Positions 11,490 through 18,666 of a DNA stretch of 18,666 nt are shown here, piece by piece; position 1 is the first letter of the stretch, and every line of letters begins with the position of its first letter. The translations under genes and the position numbers were made by a program. The notes below the pieces were generated by a model. It had not been told where the DNA came from, ran no database searches, and was given only the letters and a program-made list of their open reading frames with translations. This DNA is from JAZDJJ01 sp043804035 (GTDB lineage Bacteria > Bacteroidota > Bacteroidia > Palsa-948), in contig JAZDJJ010000071.1 in NCBI GenBank assembly GCA_043804035.1, positions 1 to 18,666 of the forward strand, given 5' to 3'.

Positions 11490-13628
11490 ATGATTACAAA
11501 TGTAATTACTCACTCCTTTGATTTAGGAGACAACAGAACCATCACTCTGGAAACCGGAAAATTAGCACGACAAGCCAATGGCTCTGTTGTTGTAACCATT
11601 GGAAATACTATGCTGCTCGCTGCTGTTGTTTCCAACAATGAACCAAAAGAAAACGTTGATTTTTTTCCGCTTTCTGTTGACTATCAGGAAAAATTTGCTT
11701 CCGCCGGACAAATCCCAGGAGGATTTTTTAAACGTGAAGCAAGACCTTCGGAAAACGAAATACTCATCTCACGGATTGTAGACCGTGTGTTGCGTCCGCT
11801 TTTTCCTGATAACTATCGTTGCGAAACGCAGATACTTATTTATCTCATTTCTGCCGACAAAAACACATTGCCCGATGCTTATGCCGGACTTGCTGCTTCT
11901 GCCGCTCTTTCTATTTCTGATATTCCGTTCAACGGACCAATTTCTGAAGTGCGTGTAGCAAGAATTGACAAAAAGTTTGTCATCAATCCTTCTATTTCCG
12001 ATTTAGAACGTGCTGATATCAATATTATGGTAGGCGCTACGGCAAACGATATCATGATGGTGGAAGGAGAAATGAAAGAAGTTGCTGAAGCAGATATGCT
12101 GGAAGCCATTAAGTTTGCCCATGAAGCTATCAAAGTTCAATGTAAAGCCATTGAAGAGTTAATGAAAAAAGTAGTCGTAAAAACAAAAAGAGAATTTACT
12201 GTTCCTGTATTGGATGAAGAATTGAAAAATAAAATACGCTCTGCTGTTTACGATAAAATTTATACTGTTGCGAAATCAGGCATTGCAAACAAAAACGAAC
12301 GCAAAAAATTATTCAAAATAATATTGGAAGATTTTCTTGCCACAGAAAATTTTCCTGTTGAAGAAAAAATAAAAAAAGAAACACTTGTAAAAGAATATTA
12401 TCATGATTTGGAAAAGGAAGTAGTTCGCACAATGATATTGAATGAAAAAATTCGCCTTGATGGCAGAAAAACAACCGACATTCGTCCTATCTGGGGCCAA
12501 GTGAATTATCTTCCTTCCGCTCATGGTTCATCTATCTTTACCAGAGGCGAAACACAATCGCTGACTACTGTTACTCTCGGAACAAAATTAGATACACAAA
12601 CCATTGATGGTGCTGTAATCCAGGGAGAAAGAAAATTCATGCTTCATTATAATTTTCCTCCTTTTTCAACAGGAGAAGTGAAGATGATGCGAGGAACCAG
12701 TCGCAGAGAAATTGGACACGGAAATCTTGCTAACCGTTCTTTGCTTCAGGTAATGCCAAAAGATAATCCATACACTATACGTGTGGTATCCGATATTTTA
12801 GAATCCAACGGCTCATCTTCAATGGCAACTGTTTGTGCCGGAAGTTTGGCGCTGATGGATGCAGGAGTACAGATTTCTAAACCTGTTTCAGGAATTGCAA
12901 TGGGACTTATCGCTGATGATTCAGGTAATTTTGCTATCCTTTCGGATATTCTCGGAGACGAAGACCATCTTGGCGATATGGATTTTAAAGTTACCGGAAC
13001 AAAAGATGGCATCACTGCTTGTCAGATGGATTTAAAAGTTCACGGACTCCCTTACGAAATAATGTCTCAAGCACTTGAACAAGCAAAACATGGACGCTTA
13101 CATATTCTCGGTGAAATGAATAAAGTGATGGATGCACCACGTGCAGATTACAAACCACATGCTCCAAGAATTATTCAATTGACGATTGACAAAGAATTTA
13201 TTGGCGCTGTTATCGGTCCAGGTGGAAAAATTATTCAAGAGATGCAACGCGAAACAGGAACCACCATCATGATTGAAGAAATAGATGGCAAGGGTATCAT
13301 TGACATTTTCTCAGATAACAAAGAAGGAATTGACAAAGCCATTAAACGTATAGAAGGCATCACAACTATTCCCGAAATAGGAAAAATATACGAAGGCAAA
13401 ATAATGAGCATCATGCCTTATGGAGCATTCGTGGAAATTTTACCGGGCAAGGAAGGACTTCTGCATATTTCAGAAGTAGAACACAGACGATTAGATTCTC
13501 TTGACGGAATACTGAAAGAAGGTGACCATGTAAAAGTAAAACTTCTTGACATTGATTCCCGTTCGGGAAAAATGAAACTTTCAAAGAAGATTTTGTTCCC
13601 GAAAGAACAAAGAAAAGAACAGCAGTAG
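11490..13628 (+). CDS. pnp: Polyribonucleotide nucleotidyltransferase (PNPase)
   Basis: The 712 residues have the complete family layout: two RNase PH-like domains (first from ~1, second from ~310 with RLDGRKTTDIRPIWGQVNYLP and FTRGETQSLTTVTLG), a linking helical domain, a KH domain (FIGAVIGPGGKIIQEMQRETG) and a C-terminal S1 domain (GKIYEGKIMSIMPYGAFVEILPG up to KMKLSKK). The active-site signature GDEDHLGDMDFK, with D490 and D496 equivalent to the E. coli catalytic aspartates, is present. It degrades RNA 3' to 5' using phosphate and takes part in mRNA turnover and small RNA handling. The start at 11490 fits the conserved N-terminus. Confidence 0.98.
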   Translation: MITNVITHSFDLGDNRTITLETGKLARQANGSVVVTIGNTMLLAAVVSNNEPKENVDFFPLSVDYQEKFASAGQIPGGFFKREARPSENEILISRIVDRVLRPLFPDNYRCETQILIYLISADKNTLPDAYAGLAASAALSISDIPFNGPISEVRVARIDKKFVINPSISDLERADINIMVGATANDIMMVEGEMKEVAEADMLEAIKFAHEAIKVQCKAIEELMKKVVVKTKREFTVPVLDEELKNKIRSAVYDKIYTVAKSGIANKNERKKLFKIILEDFLATENFPVEEKIKKETLVKEYYHDLEKEVVRTMILNEKIRLDGRKTTDIRPIWGQVNYLPSAHGSSIFTRGETQSLTTVTLGTKLDTQTIDGAVIQGERKFMLHYNFPPFSTGEVKMMRGTSRREIGHGNLANRSLLQVMPKDNPYTIRVVSDILESNGSSSMATVCAGSLALMDAGVQISKPVSGIAMGLIADDSGNFAILSDILGDEDHLGDMDFKVTGTKDGITACQMDLKVHGLPYEIMSQALEQAKHGRLHILGEMNKVMDAPRADYKPHAPRIIQLTIDKEFIGAVIGPGGKIIQEMQRETGTTIMIEEIDGKGIIDIFSDNKEGIDKAIKRIEGITTIPEIGKIYEGKIMSIMPYGAFVEILPGKEGLLHISEVEHRRLDSLDGILKEGDHVKVKLLDIDSRSGKMKLSKKILFPKEQRKEQQ

Positions 13629-13654
13629 GTAAGTGTATACAAAAATAAAACCCG

Positions 13655-14845
13655 ATGATGAAAACTTATTTTGTTGTTTTACTCATCATTGTCTTTCAAC
13701 TGAAAATTTTTTCACAGGTAATTATTCTGCAAACTGATTTTACCGGCTATGACGGCACACAGGTAACAGTTCCTTCCGGCTGGAATATTTCATGGAACAG
13801 CACAAGTTCGCCATCTTATTATTCATCAACTTCTTTTTCCGGACTAACTCCTCCGTCTTATAAATTTGGTATGGATAGCACAATGATTTTTACACCTGTT
13901 TTTTCTTATTCCGACACATTAAAATTTTGGTGCAAAGGTTCTTCTAACATAAGTCCTCAAAACAAACTGAATATTTATGAATCATCTGACAGCATCAAAT
14001 GGAATATGTTTTCAAGTATTGATTCACTTCCAACTACAGGAAAAATATTCATTTTAAGTATTAGTCCTTCAACAAAATATTTGTGTTTTGTTTACAGAAA
14101 AGTAAGCGGTAATCTCGCCTTTGATGATGTGCAGGTAATTGATTATCCTAACATCACTGCAATTTTTTCTTCTGATACAGTTTGCAATAACGATTCTACT
14201 TGCTTCAAAGATTTATCGGTGAGTAATCATGGACCAATAGTAAGCTGGAATTGGAATTTTGGAGATGGCAGTTCTTCATCTATCCTGCAAAATCCATGTC
14301 ATACTTATACTTTAAGTGGAACATATTCGGTTTCATTAACGGTTACTAACAGCAATGGAGATGCAAATACTATTTTAAATTCTATTACGATTTATTCAAA
14401 TCCAACTGCAGAATTTTCTTTTACTACAAATAAAAATATAGTAACCCTTGTTGATAAATCTTCAGGTGCAACAATGTGGGATTGGAATTTCGGCGACGGC
14501 AACTTAATCACTCAGCAAAATCCGACACACGACTATACCACAGTGGGAAATTATACGGTTTGTCTCACTGTAACTAATTCATTTGGCTGTAAGGACTCCG
14601 CTTGTCAGACAATTACTATAAACACAGTTGGTATTTCAGAAAATATTTTTTCAGAAATATTTTTCAATGTTTTGGGAATGGAAGTTTATGATATTGTAGG
14701 AAAGAAAATTTTTGTATTTCATAATCTGCCAATTCGCCAGTCCACCATTCCACTTGATTTATTAAACCAAAAAGATGGAATTTATTTTGTGAAAATTGCA
14801 ACGACTTCAGGAACCGTAACGAGGAAAATTATTATCGCAAAATAG
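13655..14845 (+). CDS. Secreted PKD-domain protein with a defective T9SS tail
   Basis: The 396 residues begin with a signal peptide (MKTYFVVLLIIVFQLKIFSQ; ATGs at 13655 and 13658). Residues ~22-165 form a beta-sandwich of choice-of-anchor type (TDFTGYDGTQVTVPSGWNIS ... LAFDDVQVIDYP). Two PKD domains follow (WNWNFGDGSSSS ... HTYTLSGTYSVSLTVTNSNG and WDWNFGDGNLIT ... HDYTTVGNYTVCLTVTNSFG). The C-terminus has the end of a T9SS type A domain (MEVYDIVGKKIFV ... GIYFVKIATTSGTVTRKIIIAK) but lacks the usual YPNPxxG strand. The sequence goes from VGISENIFSEIFFNVLG straight into EVYD, as though ~20 residues were deleted. It starts 26 bases after pnp and may be read through from it. It is probably a surface protein; export may be impaired. 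Confidence 0.9.
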   Translation: MMKTYFVVLLIIVFQLKIFSQVIILQTDFTGYDGTQVTVPSGWNISWNSTSSPSYYSSTSFSGLTPPSYKFGMDSTMIFTPVFSYSDTLKFWCKGSSNISPQNKLNIYESSDSIKWNMFSSIDSLPTTGKIFILSISPSTKYLCFVYRKVSGNLAFDDVQVIDYPNITAIFSSDTVCNNDSTCFKDLSVSNHGPIVSWNWNFGDGSSSSILQNPCHTYTLSGTYSVSLTVTNSNGDANTILNSITIYSNPTAEFSFTTNKNIVTLVDKSSGATMWDWNFGDGNLITQQNPTHDYTTVGNYTVCLTVTNSFGCKDSACQTITINTVGISENIFSEIFFNVLGMEVYDIVGKKIFVFHNLPIRQSTIPLDLLNQKDGIYFVKIATTSGTVTRKIIIAK

Positions 14846-14888
14846 TAAGAAGATAAATTCTGATTTTGTAATTTTTAGAATAGATTTT

Positions 14889-16052
14889 TTAATCCATCAT
14901 AGGTGCCCGCGTGAATAGTTTTGTTTCGTCAAATAATTTTCTGTAAACAATTCCTGTTCTTATTTTCTGTGCGCCAAGAGATTCTACGAGATGAATTACC
15001 CGAGTGTTGAAGTCGCCCACCCAAGTCATTTCAAAGTCATCATACTTATTCATTGATTGAATATGCCGGGCTGCTGCCATAATAAGATGCCCTTCAACTC
15101 CTCTTCCCTGAAACCTTGGCACCACACCAAACACAACACTATACATCTTTCGGCATACACCACGCCAGCGATACCATACAAAAAGAATTTTTTCTAAAAG
15201 TCCGAGTTTGCCATTATTGATATGTTTAAAAATTTGATTTATCTCGGGCAACATGATAAAAAATGCAATAGGTTCTTCCTTGTAGTAAGTGAACCAGATA
15301 ATGTTTTCATCCATAATAGGTTTGATAGAACACATGATTGCCCATGCCTGCTCTTTTGATATTTCTTTGAACCCGGGATGCTTTCCCCATGCTTTGTTAT
15401 AAACATTACGAAAATCATTCATATACTTTTCAAGATTTTTTTTACGAAGATGTTCGCTATGATAATCCGGATTTTTCGCGATGCGGTCAGATTTTTCGCG
15501 ATATTTCCCGGGAACTTCCCAATGCACTTTGTAGAGATAATAAAATTGCTGATAGTATATTTCAAATCCGTACGCTTCAAAAAATTCGTGGTAGTAAGGT
15601 GGGTTGTAACTCATACCATATACAGGTTCAAAAAATCCATCTACAAGTAATCCCCACCAACGATCTTTCTCTCCAAAATTTATAGGACCATCCATTGCTT
15701 CCATTCCTCTTTGCTGGAGCCATTGTTTGCAGGCATCAAACAAAAGAAAAGCAGCATCTTTATTGTTGATACATTCAAAAAATCCAATCCCTCCTGTTGG
15801 CTGATTGTTTGCATCTGTATTTTTTTTGTTGATAAAAGCCGCAATTCTTCCTATGAGATTTCCTTTTTCATCTTTCAAAAGCCAACGTGTTGCTTCACCA
15901 TGAAGGAAATATTTATTTTTCTTCAAATCAAAAACATTTTCAATATCTCTGTCTAACGGTCTAATCCAATTCTTGTCATTTTTATAAATGGCAAGTGGAA
16001 CTTTCAAAAATTCCTTTTTGGCTTGTTTAGTATTTATTTCAATGAGGTTCAT
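14889..16052 (-). CDS. GNAT-fold N-acyltransferase-like protein
   Basis: The 387 residues have no signal peptide. The C-terminal half carries an acetyl-CoA-binding motif A-like loop, VVPRFQGRGVEGHLI (QGRGVEG at 315-321), followed by an alpha helix and by WVGDFNTRVIHLVESLGAQKIRTGIVYRK, typical of GNAT enzymes. The N-terminal half (VPLAIYKNDKNWIRPLDRDI ... GRIAAFINKK ... GFFECINNKDAAFLLFDACKQWL) also looks GNAT-like, so a tandem fold is likely. Related proteins are widespread in Bacteroidota and usually annotated as hypothetical. The substrate is unknown. It converges on the PKD gene with a 43-base gap. A -7 box lies 21 bases upstream of its ATG. Confidence 0.82.
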   Translation of the reverse strand: MNLIEINTKQAKKEFLKVPLAIYKNDKNWIRPLDRDIENVFDLKKNKYFLHGEATRWLLKDEKGNLIGRIAAFINKKNTDANNQPTGGIGFFECINNKDAAFLLFDACKQWLQQRGMEAMDGPINFGEKDRWWGLLVDGFFEPVYGMSYNPPYYHEFFEAYGFEIYYQQFYYLYKVHWEVPGKYREKSDRIAKNPDYHSEHLRKKNLEKYMNDFRNVYNKAWGKHPGFKEISKEQAWAIMCSIKPIMDENIIWFTYYKEEPIAFFIMLPEINQIFKHINNGKLGLLEKILFVWYRWRGVCRKMYSVVFGVVPRFQGRGVEGHLIMAAARHIQSMNKYDDFEMTWVGDFNTRVIHLVESLGAQKIRTGIVYRKLFDETKLFTRAPMMD

Positions 16053-16072
16053 TCAGAAGATAAAATGATGAA

Positions 16073-16080
16073 CAAAAATA
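16073..16080 (-). promoter_or_regulatory. -7 box upstream of the GNAT-like gene
   Basis: On the minus strand the box is TATTTTTG, matching TAnnTTTG, 21 bases before the ATG at 16052. A -33 element is not evident. Confidence 0.5.
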
Positions 16081-16130
16081 ATTCATTTATTTTGAAGGCA
16101 GGTTTAAGGCAATTTTAAAAATACGAATAA

Positions 16131-16166
16131 ACGTCTTTGCGAGGGAGAAACTACCGAAGCAATCTT
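16131..16166. repeat. Interspersed repeat of the TTGCGAGG ... GAAGCAATCT type
   Basis: ACGTCTTTGCGAGGGAG and CCGAAGCAATCTT flank a short centre. This resembles the GTCATTGCGAGG...GAAGCAATC elements scattered through many bacterial genomes, including Bacteroidota. TTGC and GCAA at the ends can pair. Only one copy is in the window. Confidence 0.5.
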
Positions 16167-16204
16167 AAAAATCTATATCAAATTAACAATACCAAAATTT
16201 TATG

Positions 16205-16212
16205 TACGTTTG
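16205..16212 (+). promoter_or_regulatory. Promoter-like -7 box upstream of the DUF5618-like gene
   Basis: TACGTTTG matches TAnnTTTG, ~110-130 bases before the candidate starts of the DUF5618-like gene. The block around it (ATACCAAAATTTTATG ... GGTTATTGAGC ... CCGAAATA) is related to the accD upstream block. Confidence 0.5.
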
Positions 16213-16319
16213 CATATTCAAATTATGGTTATTGAGCTTGCCGAAATAGAAATTTAATTTAATAATTAGTCCAAAACGAGACATAATCCCCATTGTTAAT
16301 GGTTGTTGAGAATTGATTA

Positions 16320-16742
16320 TTGAACATTAAACTTTTATGCAAACAGAAAAAAAAAATACTTACACAAAAAACTTATGATGAAGCAACTCGTTTAATGAAC
16401 AATGCTCACAAAGAATTGCAACTCGCAAAGAAGAACGGTAAATTTTATTATGATATAAAACATCTTCAGGTGGCATGCGGCACGGCTTATCTGGCTACAA
16501 TTAAAGCAATAAATGGAATTTTCTTACTGCGAAACATTCCTAAACCCAAACGACATGCTTCCATTGAATATTATCAGCACGGCTTAAATCAAGTTGATAA
16601 AAAAATACTTGCTTCTTTAAATGTTGCTTACCGAATTTTGCATATTGACGGATACTATGAGGGATTTAATCATGCTCAAACAATATTAACCGGTTTTAAA
16701 GAAGCACAATGTATTATTAATAAACTCAAACAATCACTCTAA
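16320..16742 (+). CDS. DUF5618-like helical protein
   Basis: The product is up to 140 residues when started at TTG 16320. It is helical, without a signal peptide, and carries YDEATRLMNNAHKELQLAKKNGKFYYD, KHLQVACGTAYLATIKAINGIF, YYQHGLNQVDKKILASLNVAYRILHIDGYYEG and GFKEAQCIINKL. This resembles Bacteroidota DUF5618 proteins, which have a HEPN-like helical appearance; the function is unknown. The start is odd. An ATG at 16337 in another frame encodes MQTEKK and enters this frame if one A is lost from the A10 run at 16347-16356. The result, MQTEKKILTQKTYDEA, looks more natural than the TTG start (NIKLLCKQKKK). So the gene may be shifted, slippery, or carry a sequencing error. Confidence 0.75.
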   Translation: MNIKLLCKQKKKILTQKTYDEATRLMNNAHKELQLAKKNGKFYYDIKHLQVACGTAYLATIKAINGIFLLRNIPKPKRHASIEYYQHGLNQVDKKILASLNVAYRILHIDGYYEGFNHAQTILTGFKEAQCIINKLKQSL

Positions 16743-16893
16743 AACTTTTAATTAGGTATTTGAATTTCAGACCTCCTGACCTTTCGTAGTTTGCTCACGC
16801 TGACTGATTAATTGATTTTCCTGTTCCTTTAATTTAGAAATTATTATCAGCACATCAAAAATTATATTAATCTTTTATTTCTCATCTTAATTA
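16743..16893. other. Intergenic stretch before the insertion sequence
   Basis: There is no convincing gene. On the minus strand a ~35-codon frame ending at about 16769 reads KLKEQENQLISQREQTTKGQEV, coiled-coil-like, with no ATG start. It could be a remnant of a gene broken before the insertion sequence arrived. Confidence 0.3.
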
Positions 16894-17026
16894 GTGTCTG
16901 TCCGAAAACGAATAAAGTCATAGTAAAAATACAGATAATTATTGACACGAATCCGTTGGCAAAAACATTAATTTCACAAAATTTCAATAGAAAGATATAG
17001 TACATTCGCAGAAAAAATCAACAATT

Positions 17027-17512
17027 ATGAGACAACGATTTGAACACCAGACCACTATGGGAATTACTCATATATCAGAAGCAAAATTTCCGCAGCGCAG
17101 TCGTGATGAGTTGCCCCCTGTACTCAAAGCACTGCAATATATTTTTGTTACACCGGAATTGAATGAAAAAGTTTTTTCTCTGTTGGAAAAAAAAGTGTGT
17201 GCAAAGAAAAAGAAAACAGGACGTACAGGAATGGATTTATGGCATATCCTGGTGTTAGCAATAGTGCGACATACATTGGATACGAATTGGGATCGCCTGG
17301 AACACATTTCCAATTATGATATATTGACTCGCCAGATTTTAGGCGTACACACAGATACATTTAATGTAAAGAAAAAAGAATTTTGCTATCAAACCATTGT
17401 AGACAATGTTTCTCTTATAGATGAACAAACGCTTTATGAAATCAATACATTAGTTGTTTCGCATGGACAAAAGTTGCTTAACAAAAAAAAGAAAACAAAT
17501 CGCTCAGATTAA
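17027..17512 (+). CDS. Transposase, N-terminal part (frame 1 of 3)
   Basis: The 161 codons run from ATG 17027: MRQRFEHQTTMGITHISEAKFP, then RDELPPVLKALQYIFVTPEL, a helical region GMDLWHILVLAIVRHTLDTNWDRLEHISNYD and FCYQTIVDNVSLIDEQTL. It matches the start of ISNCY-type transposases. Near the end the codons AAC AAA AAA AAG hold the heptamer A_AAA_AAG in phase for -1 slippage. A -1 shift there continues into KKENKSLRLKTDSYVLQTN, the expected next segment, before the in-frame TAA at 17510. It could be a programmed frameshift or an indel in the A8 run (17483-17490). Confidence 0.8.
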   Translation: MRQRFEHQTTMGITHISEAKFPQRSRDELPPVLKALQYIFVTPELNEKVFSLLEKKVCAKKKKTGRTGMDLWHILVLAIVRHTLDTNWDRLEHISNYDILTRQILGVHTDTFNVKKKEFCYQTIVDNVSLIDEQTLYEINTLVVSHGQKLLNKKKKTNRSD

Positions 17513-18198
17513 AAACGGATAGTTATGTGTTGCAAACCAATGTACATTTCCCTGCCGATCTGAATTTACTCTGGGATGCATTGAGAAAAGGATTAGACAC
17601 CATAGAAAAATTACAACAAGAAATTTGTTTGAAAAGATGGCGTAAAATAAAATTCATTTATAGGAGCACAAAAAGCATTTTCCGCAAAACATCGCAACAA
17701 GTATTCAGAGGGAAAAATGAGGAACAAAAAAAACAAGCCGTGCAACAATATTTGAGTGTAGCCAAAAAACTCAAACAACGTTTTTCATCTGTCATATTAC
17801 ATCTTTCTGCTGTCGTTGATGAAAAAAAAATCCTTAACTTGATAGCAGAACTTTGTGTATACAATGAGTATGTAAAAAAACAAATCAATTTAATTGAGCG
17901 CAGATTGCTCTTTGGAGAAACGATAAAGGCAGACGAAAAAATACATTCTGTTTTTGAGCCACATACAGAGTGGATACAAAAAGGGAAACATTGTCCTTCT
18001 GTAGAACTCGGACATTTACTTTTAATCACTACTGACCAGTATCAGTTTATTGTAGATTACAAGGTAATGGAAAAAGAAAAAGATGGTGAGCAAGTAGAAT
18101 CACTGATGGATCGTCTGCACATTGTTTTTCCCGTACAAAAAATATACAGCCATAGTTTTGACAAAGTTTTTTCAGCAAAGCCAACTATCAATGTCTGA
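17485..18198 (+). CDS. Transposase, middle part (frame 2 of 3)
   Basis: This segment is entered by a -1 shift at the A_AAA_AAG heptamer; the independent start candidate (GTG 17527) is weak. The sequence includes YVLQTNVHFPADLNLLWDALRKGLDTI, RKTSQQVFRGKNEEQKKQAVQQYL, HSVFEPHTEWIQKGKHCPSVELGH and DYKVMEKEKDGEQVESLMDRL, the catalytic half of the transposase. It breaks after SHSFDKVF. The next frame gives FFSKANYQCLMKAQ, so a single base, probably a G before the T6 run near 18170, has been lost. That site is not a canonical slippery heptamer. Confidence 0.75.
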   Translation, partial: KKENKSLRLKTDSYVLQTNVHFPADLNLLWDALRKGLDTIEKLQQEICLKRWRKIKFIYRSTKSIFRKTSQQVFRGKNEEQKKQAVQQYLSVAKKLKQRFSSVILHLSAVVDEKKILNLIAELCVYNEYVKKQINLIERRLLFGETIKADEKIHSVFEPHTEWIQKGKHCPSVELGHLLLITTDQYQFIVDYKVMEKEKDGEQVESLMDRLHIVFPVQKIYSHSFDKVFSAKPTINV

Positions 18199-18530
18199 TG
18201 AAGGCACAGGTAGAAAACATCATATTGCCCAAAAAGGGAAAATTAAATACAGAAGAAAAAGAACGGGAAAGCAACAAAACATTTAAGACGTTGCGTAATG
18301 CACATTCAGCAGTAGAAAGCAATATAAACATGCTGGAGCATCATGGATTAAATCGTTGTGTAGACAAAGGACTGTATGGTTACAAAAAATATGTAGGATT
18401 AAGTGTGTTGGCGTATAATCTTCATATTCTTGGCAATCATTTAATCGTGGCAGAAAGAAAAAAAGAGAAAGAAAAACAAAAACAAAGAGATCGTTACTAT
18501 CGGTACCGCTATCGCCGGACTGTTGCCTGA
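18198..18530 (+). CDS. Transposase, C-terminal part (frame 3 of 3)
   Basis: The 110 codons carry IILPKKGKLNTEEKERESNKTFKTLRNAHSAVESNINMLEHHGLNRCVDKGLYGYKKYVGLSVLAYNLHILG and a basic tail (RDRYYRYRYRRTVA) that looks like the native end of the family. It joins the middle part by a second -1 shift. The overlap of TGA and ATG at 18196-18200 could allow restart, but the conserved coding before the ATG (NYQCL) argues for a broken gene. With two shifts the element is probably inactive unless the first is programmed and the second is a sequencing error. Confidence 0.72.
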   Translation: MKAQVENIILPKKGKLNTEEKERESNKTFKTLRNAHSAVESNINMLEHHGLNRCVDKGLYGYKKYVGLSVLAYNLHILGNHLIVAERKKEKEKQKQRDRYYRYRYRRTVA

Positions 18531-18666
18531 AGATAAAGACAAACAAATAAAAAGAGAAGGAAATCTGAAACAACGTGGCGAAGCCATCTCTCGTCACATA
18601 CAATTTATCCAAAAATGTCTTTTAAAAACATGGAAATTCAGAAATGTAAAATAAAATCACCGGAAA

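Larger units (their letters stand above)
16894..18666 (+). mobile_element. Insertion sequence, ISNCY-like, right end outside the window
   Basis: The left end is placed at GTGTCTGTCCGAAAACG (16894-16910), the style of an insertion-sequence terminal inverted repeat. A transposase coding region follows in three frames (17027-18530). Its complement, CGGACAGACAC, is not found before the window ends, so the right end and target duplication are unseen. Assignment to ISNCY is by recalled protein similarity (DELPPVLKALQYIFVTPELNEKVF, HSAVESNINMLEHHGLNRC). Confidence 0.7.

Noticed and set aside
16769..16870. Minus-strand coiled-coil-like frame (KLKEQENQLISQREQ)
   Set aside because: About 35 codons without ATG or ribosome binding site; at most a remnant.
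18490..18652. Open frame reading GLLPEDKDKQIKREGNLKQRGEAISRH after the transposase
   Set aside because: It overlaps the transposase tail in another frame and has no start codon. It could be a C-terminal extension reached by another shift, but the frame-3 tail already looks native.
1..18666. tRNA or rRNA genes
   Set aside because: No cloverleaf with T-loop GTTCRANTC and no rRNA-like conserved blocks were seen on either strand.

Overview
The window looks like a chromosomal segment of an AT-rich Bacteroidota bacterium, probably an environmental or metagenome-derived member. The signs are type IX secretion (T9SS) C-terminal sorting domains, Bacteroidota-type -7 promoter boxes (TAnnTTTG), Bacteroidota-type housekeeping proteins, and lipoprotein and T9SS cargo genes throughout.

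Positions 1-8832 form an integron-like array of gene cassettes, all read on the minus strand. In reading order (right to left) they are: (1) a Kunitz-domain lipoprotein plus a small cysteine-rich lipoprotein; (2) a restriction endonuclease plus a DNA methyltransferase; (3) an FGE/C-type-lectin-fold secreted protein plus a small T9SS protein; (4) a large LVIVD-repeat T9SS protein; (5) the start of a BNR/beta-propeller protein that runs off the left edge. The cassettes are separated by four 134-139 bp imperfect palindromes (sites A-D) built like integron attC sites. The two ends of each cassette are exact reverse complements of each other over 8-9 bases, while the junction sequences of different cassettes differ. 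This is expected if each cassette once circulated as a closed circle and was inserted by cutting inside a GTTA core. No integrase is in the window. The right edge of the array (8824-8832) resembles an attI/first-cassette junction.

Positions 8833-10199 are a transition zone: a strong hairpin, seven 21-bp tandem repeats, an unrecognised 159-residue gene, and an AT-rich stretch with repeated motifs and a promoter-like box.

Positions 10200-16742 are ordinary chromosome: accD, rpsO and pnp on the plus strand, then a PKD-domain secreted protein with a damaged T9SS tail, a convergent GNAT-fold protein, and a DUF5618-like protein that may carry a one-base poly-A shift. From about 16894 to the right edge lies an insertion sequence whose transposase is split over three frames by two -1 shifts.

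Two observations deserve most attention. The first is the cassette array with cassette-matched core sites. The second is the C-terminus of the FGE-fold protein in cassette 3, which has the codon pattern of a diversity-generating-retroelement variable region.
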